DNA of 64,000 bases from an uncultured Hydrogenophaga sp. Lineage in GTDB: Bacteria > Pseudomonadota > Gammaproteobacteria > Burkholderiales > Burkholderiaceae_C. The notes beneath the pieces were generated by a model, which saw only the letters and a program-made list of their open reading frames with translations, did no database searches and had not been told where the DNA came from. A program made the position numbers and the translations under genes. This document shows, one piece after another, positions 58,553 through 64,000 of this stretch (positions within the stretch are counted from its first letter, which is position 1; each line of letters starts with the position of its first letter). The stretch lies in the NCBI RefSeq assembly GCF_958439165.1, contig NZ_OY288124.1, positions 1-64,000 of the forward strand, written 5' to 3'.

Positions 58553-58882
58553 TCAGACGTGCCGCAACCGGCGCACGGCACGCCGGGCCGCCTGCAGCGA
58601 TGGCCCCGGCGGCATCGGATGCGTGCTGCTGATCGCGTCACGGGCTGGCTCGACAGGCCCGACTGTTGAGGTGTCTGAGGCCGCCTGCTGCCGGGCCTTC
58701 ACCAGGGCATGCAGATCCGGTGTCCCGGCGTGGTCCTTGAGTTGCCGGGCCACCTCGGGCGTGATGCCCAGCTCCACCAGGCTCTGCTCCCACTGCGCGA
58801 CCATGCCGCGCGCCTGGCTGACCAGGGCTTCTCCCCGGGCAATGACGAACTCGATGTCGTGGGGGGTGGGGTGGCCGGCCAT
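58553..58882 (-). CDS. small helical T3SS cassette protein, 109 aa, unknown
   Basis: Not recognised. A helical N-terminal part (IEFVIARGEALVSQARGMVA; QWEQSLVELGITPEVARQLK) is followed by a Pro/Ser-rich link and a strongly basic end (ARRAVRRLRHV). The size suits a small chaperone or regulator for a neighbouring secreted protein. It lacks the needle-protein C-terminal pattern. It lies 12 bases after protein A and 26 before protein B, in the same operon. Confidence 0.55.
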   Translation of the reverse strand: MAGHPTPHDIEFVIARGEALVSQARGMVAQWEQSLVELGITPEVARQLKDHAGTPDLHALVKARQQAASDTSTVGPVEPARDAISSTHPMPPGPSLQAARRAVRRLRHV

Positions 58883-58894
58883 GTTTCAACCCCT

Positions 58895-59785
58895 TCAGCC
58901 GATGCGCGAGATCATGAAGCTGAGCAGCTTGTTGTTGTCCTGGATCAGGTTGCCGGCAGTGGTGTAGAAGTTGCTGTAGTCGGTGGTCAGTGTCTGCAGG
59001 TAGACCTGTTTGCCTTGCGAGATCTGGATGGTCTTGTCGATCTCGGCATCGAGCTTGGCAGGGTCGATCGAAGCAGCGATGACCTTGGCTTGAGCATCCG
59101 TATATGGCCCGGTGGGGTAGATATGGGTGACGTTGGCCATGGTGACCGGACGGGGCGGACTGAACCTTGCATCCGTCAGGTAAGCAATCTGTTGCGTCCC
59201 AGACGGATGCTTCGCGACGTAGAACAGATTTCCGGAGGGATCTGCATAAACCGGATCAATGACGGCGGGTAAAGGCACCGACACCGTCTTGAAGTTGATG
59301 CTCCCGGGCGGCTGATTCCAGGCGAACGGATCGATCACGATAGGGGGCAAGGCCAAGGTGACCTGCCGTGTCGATGGACTGCCGACAAGGTAGAAAGCCC
59401 CAGTCAAGGGATGCGCATCCCATCCAGTCATCACCATGCTGAATGCAGTGCCGGTGTGGGGCATGTCGGGATTCGTCAGATTCGCCCCCAGGCTGGTGAG
59501 CAGATCCCGGCTGGCTGTGGCAGCCTGAGGCGTGCTGAAGTCCAGCCCCCCCAGCCTGCCGGCCTGCAGCTCCCGCAGCAAGGCCAGTTTCGCCGTGTCG
59601 GCCTGGACGTCCGCCGATGCCTGCTGGATCTGTGCGCCCGCCAGATAGCCGCGAATGAGCATTTCGGCAATGAAGTTGTGCCGGCCATTGAGGTCGACGG
59701 CGGTCTCCAACGTCTCGCCCGGGGCTAGGGCGGCATTGGTGAACACCCAGGGGGTGGTGCCGGGAATGATCACGTCGATGGCCAT
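58895..59785 (-). CDS. T3SS cassette protein A, 296 aa, unknown
   Basis: No family is recognised. The N-terminal 70 residues contain helices (LNGRHNFIAEMLIRGYLAGA). The middle is strand-rich with many Pro and aromatic residues (HPLTGAFYLVGSPSTRQVTL; DPSGNLFYVAKHPSGTQQIA). The C-terminus is a helix patterned with Asn and Gln (YSNFYTTAGNLIQDNNKLLS), like the packing helices of needle, tip and filament proteins. It has no signal peptide. It overlaps the end of the GNAT-domain gene by 16 bases. Likely a secreted or extracellular part of the apparatus (inference). Confidence 0.55.
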   Translation of the reverse strand: MAIDVIIPGTTPWVFTNAALAPGETLETAVDLNGRHNFIAEMLIRGYLAGAQIQQASADVQADTAKLALLRELQAGRLGGLDFSTPQAATASRDLLTSLGANLTNPDMPHTGTAFSMVMTGWDAHPLTGAFYLVGSPSTRQVTLALPPIVIDPFAWNQPPGSINFKTVSVPLPAVIDPVYADPSGNLFYVAKHPSGTQQIAYLTDARFSPPRPVTMANVTHIYPTGPYTDAQAKVIAASIDPAKLDAEIDKTIQISQGKQVYLQTLTTDYSNFYTTAGNLIQDNNKLLSFMISRIG

Positions 59786-60867
59786 GACAGCTCCTTGTCG
59801 GTTGTGAGGGGAATGGGGGCAGACTCCGGCGCGAACCAGCCAGGCCGGAAGCGGACGCCGGTGTGGGTGAGGTCGCAGAACTCGACCAGCCTGCGCCGGG
59901 CCCGGGTCGGTGTGATGGGGGTGGTGGACAGGCTGAAGAAACGTCGCTCGTGGTCGGGCTCTTCGGCCCGCACCGGGATGGGAATGAACTGGTTGGCCTG
60001 CAGGCTCCGGATGGAACGCTGGTTGTTTTCATAGGCCGAGGACAGGACCAGATCGAGTCCCCGCCTGAAGGCCATCTGGCACAGCGCCCTCACCACCGAC
60101 CGCCCGAGTCCCTGGCCCCGGAAATCGGTGCCGACCCACATGCACAGGTAACCGGCCTGCCGGTGCAGGTACAGATCGCCATAGCCCACCAGCCCCAGAC
60201 GCCTGTGCACCCAGGCGTAGGTGGCCGGGCTGTCCTGCAGGCGCCGCTCGATCCATTGCTCCGCCGTCAGGTCGGCGCCGATCTCGGGCAGCCCGGTGAG
60301 CAGGGCGGTGGCCGGGTCGCGGTATTGCCGGGCCAGGGCGTCGGCATGGTCGGGCTGCAACGGATCGAGCAGCATCTGCGGCCCGAAGGCGAACGGCTGG
60401 CGCCACGGCTGCTGCGAGTCGGACAGGCGCTGGTCGATGCGATCCTGCAGCTGCACCAGGCCGGGGGTCCTGAGGCCCTGGCGCCGCAAGGTTGCGGCGA
60501 CGCGGGCCGCGCGGTCGGTGTCGCCGGTGGTCAGGCAGACCTCGATCATCAGCAGCAGGTCCTGGTCGCTGAGGCCACCCTTCACATCCAGGCGTTGCAG
60601 ACAGTCCAGGGTCAGCCCCGGGTAGCCCGCCACGGCGGCCAGACGGGCCAGACCCCCCTGCAGTTCCAGCGAGTCCGGCTGCAGCACGATGAGCCCGGCC
60701 AGCCGCTCCAGCCCCATGACCCACTGCATGCGGTTGGCCGGTGGCGCATGCCGGACCGCCGCCACCAGCACCGGCCAGTCCTGCCGGAAATGGGCGGCCG
60801 TGTAGGCCGCACCGGTGATCAGCGCGAGTGCAGATGACGCGTCGGTGGGAAAGTGGCTGGAACTCAT
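59770..60867 (-). CDS. T3SS-operon protein with C-terminal GNAT acetyltransferase domain, 365 aa
   Basis: The first 165 residues are helical and repeat-like (LARLAAVAGYPGLTLDCLQR; DLLLMIEVCLTTGDTDRAAR), suggesting a TPR-type scaffold. From about residue 175 a GNAT domain follows, with the acetyl-CoA loop in WVGTDFRGQGLGRSVVRALC and the closing AYENNQRSIRSLQANQFIPI. GNAT enzymes acetylate amines on proteins or small molecules. Encoded inside the T3SS operon by ATGA overlap with sctC, it may modify a T3SS component or be an effector; no such role is established to my knowledge. Confidence 0.8.
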   Translation of the reverse strand: MSSSHFPTDASSALALITGAAYTAAHFRQDWPVLVAAVRHAPPANRMQWVMGLERLAGLIVLQPDSLELQGGLARLAAVAGYPGLTLDCLQRLDVKGGLSDQDLLLMIEVCLTTGDTDRAARVAATLRRQGLRTPGLVQLQDRIDQRLSDSQQPWRQPFAFGPQMLLDPLQPDHADALARQYRDPATALLTGLPEIGADLTAEQWIERRLQDSPATYAWVHRRLGLVGYGDLYLHRQAGYLCMWVGTDFRGQGLGRSVVRALCQMAFRRGLDLVLSSAYENNQRSIRSLQANQFIPIPVRAEEPDHERRFFSLSTTPITPTRARRRLVEFCDLTHTGVRFRPGWFAPESAPIPLTTDKELSWPST

Positions 60868-62540
60868 GGCGTGACGGCGGGCTGGGGAGGGTCGGTGATC
60901 CATCGGCCATCCGGGCCGGATCGGGCAACCACCCGGGGCGTGATGACGAACATGCGCTCGGTTCGCTTGTCTTCGGTGGTGGTGCGGCCGAACAGCGCGC
61001 CGAAGACCGGGAGATCCCCCAGCACCGGCACCTGCTGCCGCTCTTGCCGGCTGGTGTTGGTGTTGAACCCGCCGATCAGCAGGCTCTGGTTCTCGACGAT
61101 GCGGGCCTGCGTGCCGATGACGCTGCGCCGGACGGTGGGCAGGCTGCCGACCGGCGAGTCGTAGACGATGTTGCCGTCCTCGATGTCGACCACGAGCTGG
61201 ATGGAGGTGGGCGAATCGCCCGGAACGATGTGCGGCGTGACCCGCAGCGAAACCCCGGCCGACACCGGCGTGACGGTGGCCACCCGCTCGCCGGCGGTCT
61301 GTATGTAGAAGGTGTCCGACAGATCGATGAGGGCGCCCATGTGGTCCTGGGTGAGGATGGACGGCTGTGCCACCACCCTGGCCGCCCCCCGGCCCTCCAG
61401 CCACTGGATGCGGGCCAGCAGGGTGGTGGCGCCCTGACGGGCCAGCCCGATGGTGCCGGCCTGTGCCGCCGCGCCCGGCAGGCCGAAGGTGACCGAGCTG
61501 CCGTTGCGGGTCATGCTCCAGTCCACGCCCAGTTCGGACAGGCTGGACGCCGAGACGTCGACGATCATGGCCTCGATGGCCACCAGATGGCTGGGTACAT
61601 CCAGCAGATCGATGAGCTGTCGATAGACCGGCTCCAGGCCCGGACGGTCCTTGATCAGGATGGCATTGAGGCGGGGGTCCGACTGGATCAGCGGTCCGGC
61701 GCTGCGCCGTGCGGACCCTGCCTCCGGCGGACGGCTGGCGCCGGAGCGGTCCGACTGGGTGACCGCATCGGCCAGCATCTTCAGCGGATCGGTGTCCTGG
61801 GCGAACGGGCGCAGCGACTTGAGGCCGGAGGCCAGGGGAGCCGCCAGTTCCCCCACTTCGGTGCGGGACGAGAGGCCGGCCGTGCGGTCATCGGACAACA
61901 GGCTGCGCAGGATGGACGCCACACCGGGGCTGATGATGGACTGGTCGCGAAACTGCATCTTGCGATCCTCGACGGAGGCATGTCGCAGCCGGTAGACCAT
62001 GACCCGGTGATCGACCGCCTCCTCCGGCAGCGCGGCCAGCGTGTCGGCCACGCGGTCCACATAGCTGCGCGGACCGATCACCATGACCGATGCGCGTTCA
62101 GGAATGTCGCTCCAGCCGAAGCGGGCATCGAACACCCCCATCTCCTCGAGGATGCGGCGCACCGAGGTCCCGGACAGGCCACGGGTGGGCAGGGCCCGGC
62201 GGGTCATGTCGGATCGGCGGCTCACATGCAGTACGCCCTGGTGGTGGTACCAGAGCAGACCGTGCGCGGCGCACAGGCTGTCGAGGAATGCGCTGGGCGA
62301 GACACCTGTCATGCGGCCGGATGCCGCCGGACCGAGTGCATCGACATCGCCCTCGATCTCGATGCGCAGGCCGAAGCCCCGGGCGAACTGGCCCAGCACG
62401 GCGCTCAGCCGCTCGTCCCGATTGATCTGTGCATACGGGGCATCGGGCCATGGGGCCTGCTGCGCCGACCAGGCCGCCGCCAGAGCAGGGTCGAAGGACG
62501 CACAGGCCAGCAGCACGCACGCAGCAAGGGACATCTTCAT
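60864..62540 (-). CDS. sctC: type III secretion secretin SctC
   Basis: 558 aa. A Sec signal (SLAACVLLACASFDPALAAA) precedes periplasmic N domains (NRDERLSAVLGQFARGFGLR; LSGTSVRRILEEMGVFDARF). The secretin core begins at LIQSDPRLNAILIKDRPGL and includes VPVLGDLPVFGALFGRTTTE with MFVITPRVV at the end, the secretin signature. It forms the outer-membrane ring. No pilotin lipoprotein is seen next to it. It is coupled by ATGA to the CesT-like gene upstream and the GNAT gene downstream. Confidence 0.95.
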   Translation of the reverse strand: MKMSLAACVLLACASFDPALAAAWSAQQAPWPDAPYAQINRDERLSAVLGQFARGFGLRIEIEGDVDALGPAASGRMTGVSPSAFLDSLCAAHGLLWYHHQGVLHVSRRSDMTRRALPTRGLSGTSVRRILEEMGVFDARFGWSDIPERASVMVIGPRSYVDRVADTLAALPEEAVDHRVMVYRLRHASVEDRKMQFRDQSIISPGVASILRSLLSDDRTAGLSSRTEVGELAAPLASGLKSLRPFAQDTDPLKMLADAVTQSDRSGASRPPEAGSARRSAGPLIQSDPRLNAILIKDRPGLEPVYRQLIDLLDVPSHLVAIEAMIVDVSASSLSELGVDWSMTRNGSSVTFGLPGAAAQAGTIGLARQGATTLLARIQWLEGRGAARVVAQPSILTQDHMGALIDLSDTFYIQTAGERVATVTPVSAGVSLRVTPHIVPGDSPTSIQLVVDIEDGNIVYDSPVGSLPTVRRSVIGTQARIVENQSLLIGGFNTNTSRQERQQVPVLGDLPVFGALFGRTTTEDKRTERMFVITPRVVARSGPDGRWITDPPQPAVTP

Positions 62541-62962
62541 GCCGACTCCAGTCCCATGGCACTGCGCCACGACGTGAGGGCCGACAGGAAGTCGTCGACC
62601 TGCTGCTCCAGCCCCTGGACGGAGCAGTCCGCCGGCACCCACAGGTGGAGCTGCAGTGCCGAGCCGTCGGGAGAAACGGCCATGCCGTCCACGTGGTGCC
62701 AGGGCCGCTGCCCGGCCAGCTCGAGCGCCCGCTTGCACAGTGCACCGACATCGGCCGGCGAGCGCTCGGAAAGATCCATGATGCGTGCCTCCAGCACCAG
62801 GTCGCCGCGTCCGACGGGATGGAACGTGACGCGCAGGCCCTCGCGGAAGACGAGCACCACGGTGCCACCGGGACGGTCCGCACGGGCCGCCGGCAGCCGC
62901 GGTTGCAGACGTTGCAGATAGGCGTTCAAGGCCGGGTGCCGATCGGCGCGGTGGAGGTTCAT
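62537..62962 (-). CDS. CesT/SycE-type T3SS class I chaperone-like protein, 141 aa
   Basis: The alternating fold of class I chaperones: a first helix (NAYLQRLQPRLPAA), strands GTVVLVFREGLRVTFHPVG and LVLEARIMDLSE, a helix (VGALCKRALELAGQ), then strands and a final helix (LEQQVDDFLSALTSWRSAMG) typical of CesT proteins. It would bind one secreted substrate or a component. It lies between sctU and sctC, as does bscW in the Bordetella locus as I recall it. It is coupled to both by 4-base overlaps. Confidence 0.7.
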   Translation of the reverse strand: MNLHRADRHPALNAYLQRLQPRLPAARADRPGGTVVLVFREGLRVTFHPVGRGDLVLEARIMDLSERSPADVGALCKRALELAGQRPWHHVDGMAVSPDGSALQLHLWVPADCSVQGLEQQVDDFLSALTSWRSAMGLESA

Positions 62963-64000
62963 GCGAACTCCTCCAGATCGCCCTGCTGCTGCCGGACCAG
63001 GTCCTCGACGGCCAGCAGCACCTCGACCACCGGCTCGATGAAGCGCGACGGTATGTAGGTGCCCACCCGGCCGTGCTGGAACAGGCCCCGGGCCAACGGC
63101 ACGTTCTCGACCACCGGAACCCCTGCGGCCTCGGCCGTCTGCCGGATCTTCAAGGCCCGGACGCCGTAGCCCATGGCCAGGATCACCGGCAGGTCGGTGA
63201 TGCCCGGGGTGTAGACCAGCGCCACCGAGAAGCGGGTCGGGTTGGCCACCACCACCGATGCATGCCGGGCCGCTTCAGCGCCGCCGCCGTCAACGATCTC
63301 GCGGGCCAGTTCCTTGCGGTGCTGCTTGATGTGCGGGTCGCCTTCGAGCTCCTTGTATTCCTGGCGTATCTCGTCCATGGACATCATCAGCCCCTTGATG
63401 TACTGGTGGCGCTGCCACACCAGGTCGAGCAACGACATGAATCCGAAACCGATCAGGCTGCTGACGAACAGGGAGAACAGCATGTCGCCCAGGATCAGTC
63501 CGGCACCGCCCATGCCGGTCTGCGGCAGCCGCACCAGCGGGTCCAGTGCGTCGCGGATGACCATGAACACCACGGCCGACAGCAACACCAGCTTCAGGCA
63601 CGACTTGACGAACTCCACCAGGTTGCGAACGCTGAACATCTGCTGGAGGTTCTTGACCGGGTCGAGGCGTTCGCCCTTCGGAATGAGCGCCTTGAAGGAG
63701 ACCAGCAGACCGGTCTGCCAGGCCTCGGATCCGATGCCGACCAGCAACGCGATGCCCAGGAACGGCAGCAGCATCGATGCGCCCTCCCGGATCAGCGAGT
63801 TCATGGCCAGGGACAGTGCCTGCGCGAACGGAATGCCGGCCAGCTGCGAGGGCACCAGCACCATGGCCGCCAGCGAGGCCATGATGTCGTCCGCGAAGAT
63901 GAGCGTGTAGCCGAGCAGCGCTCCCATCATCAGCGTCTCGGTGAAGTCCTTGCTCTTGGCAACCTGACCGTCCTCGCGGGCCTTGCGGATGCGGTGGTCG
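62959..64000 (-). CDS. sctU: type III secretion export-apparatus switch protein SctU (5' end missing)
   Basis: The frame stays open to the window edge; the visible part starts at DHRIRKAREDGQVAKSKDF, the usual cytoplasmic N-terminal segment. Four membrane helices follow (ASLAAMVLVPSQLAG; SMLLPFLGIALLVGIG; SCLKLVLLSAVVFMVIRD; LILGDMLFSLFVSSLIGFGF). The FlhB-like cytoplasmic domain has the linker QEYKELEGDPHIKQHRKELA and VVVANPTRFSVALVY. The self-cleavage motif, normally NPTH, is NPTR here. SctU controls the switch from early to late substrates. sctR, S and T presumably lie upstream, outside the window. Confidence 0.95.
   Translation of the reverse strand, partial: DHRIRKAREDGQVAKSKDFTETLMMGALLGYTLIFADDIMASLAAMVLVPSQLAGIPFAQALSLAMNSLIREGASMLLPFLGIALLVGIGSEAWQTGLLVSFKALIPKGERLDPVKNLQQMFSVRNLVEFVKSCLKLVLLSAVVFMVIRDALDPLVRLPQTGMGGAGLILGDMLFSLFVSSLIGFGFMSLLDLVWQRHQYIKGLMMSMDEIRQEYKELEGDPHIKQHRKELAREIVDGGGAEAARHASVVVANPTRFSVALVYTPGITDLPVILAMGYGVRALKIRQTAEAAGVPVVENVPLARGLFQHGRVGTYIPSRFIEPVVEVLLAVEDLVRQQQGDLEEFA

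Noticed and set aside
58553..58882. The 109-aa cassette protein as the needle subunit SctF
   Set aside because: It is longer than SctF, has a strongly basic tail and lacks the SctF C-terminal helix pattern.
1..64000. CRISPR arrays, rRNA, tRNA, insertion sequences, phage genes
   Set aside because: Reading both strands showed no direct-repeat arrays, cloverleaf candidates, transposase or integrase genes, or terminal inverted repeats with target duplications.

Overview
The window is about 64 kb of uniformly GC-rich DNA whose gene content points to a betaproteobacterium of the order Burkholderiales. The markers are a PhaM-type polyhydroxyalkanoate (PHA) granule protein, a DUF3567 protein, PilT/PilU, DUF502, the RsmI/YraN/DiaA/DolP cluster, a short-form PutA with a divergent Lrp-type regulator, and a type III secretion locus laid out much like the Bordetella bsc locus. 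No rRNA, tRNA, CRISPR array, transposase or phage gene was found. Species cannot be named from this sequence alone.

Bases 1-48,100 are ordinary chromosomal genes in short operons: a NarL/FixJ response regulator (cut by the window edge) and a ProQ/FinO protein; PhaM coupled to a FIST-domain protein; a crotonase-fold protein lacking both usual catalytic glutamates; a DksA/TraR gene interrupted by an in-frame amber codon, behind an FNR/Anr-like box; a fumarylacetoacetate hydrolase (FAH) family gene with a divergent IclR regulator; ChaN; a class III aminotransferase; PurU and a LysR; GlcD; a large multi-PAS histidine kinase translationally coupled to a lone receiver; PutA/PutR; YggS and PilT/PilU; a 3-hydroxyisobutyrate-dehydrogenase-like enzyme; DolP, DiaA, YraN and RsmI; a Tat-type exported intradiol dioxygenase; glyoxalase I; a GMC dehydrogenase with its subunit 3; DinG; MarC with a BCCT transporter; a CaCA antiporter followed by a SulP permease; a CmcJ/NvfI-like oxygenase, a GST and a LysR; and a PhoD-like phosphatase.

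Bases 48,173-64,000 (minus strand, read from high to low coordinates) are one compact type III secretion (T3SS) operon: sctU (start beyond the window), a CesT-like chaperone, the secretin sctC, a protein ending in a GNAT acetyltransferase domain, a cassette of five proteins I cannot place in a family (296, 109, 253, 353 and 183 aa), an LcrH/SycD-like chaperone, the two translocators sctE and sctB, two more TPR-like small proteins, then sctI, sctJ, sctK, sctL and sctN. Many junctions are 4-base ATGA overlaps. The cassette lies just upstream of the chaperone-translocator block, where needle-tip or filament genes occur in Ysc- and Bsc-type systems. At least the 353- and 183-aa products show a strand pair followed by a long C-terminal helix, as in tip proteins. 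No needle gene (sctF) is recognisable in the window. SctU carries NPTR in place of the usual NPTH self-cleavage motif. This cassette, with the GNAT protein, is the best candidate here for undescribed biology.

Likely local regulatory features are an FNR/Anr box at 4872-4885, an IclR-type inverted repeat at 6824-6837, repeated half-sites between putA and putR, an AT-rich inverted repeat at 612-639, and convincing intrinsic terminators at 9283, 26546 and 35319.
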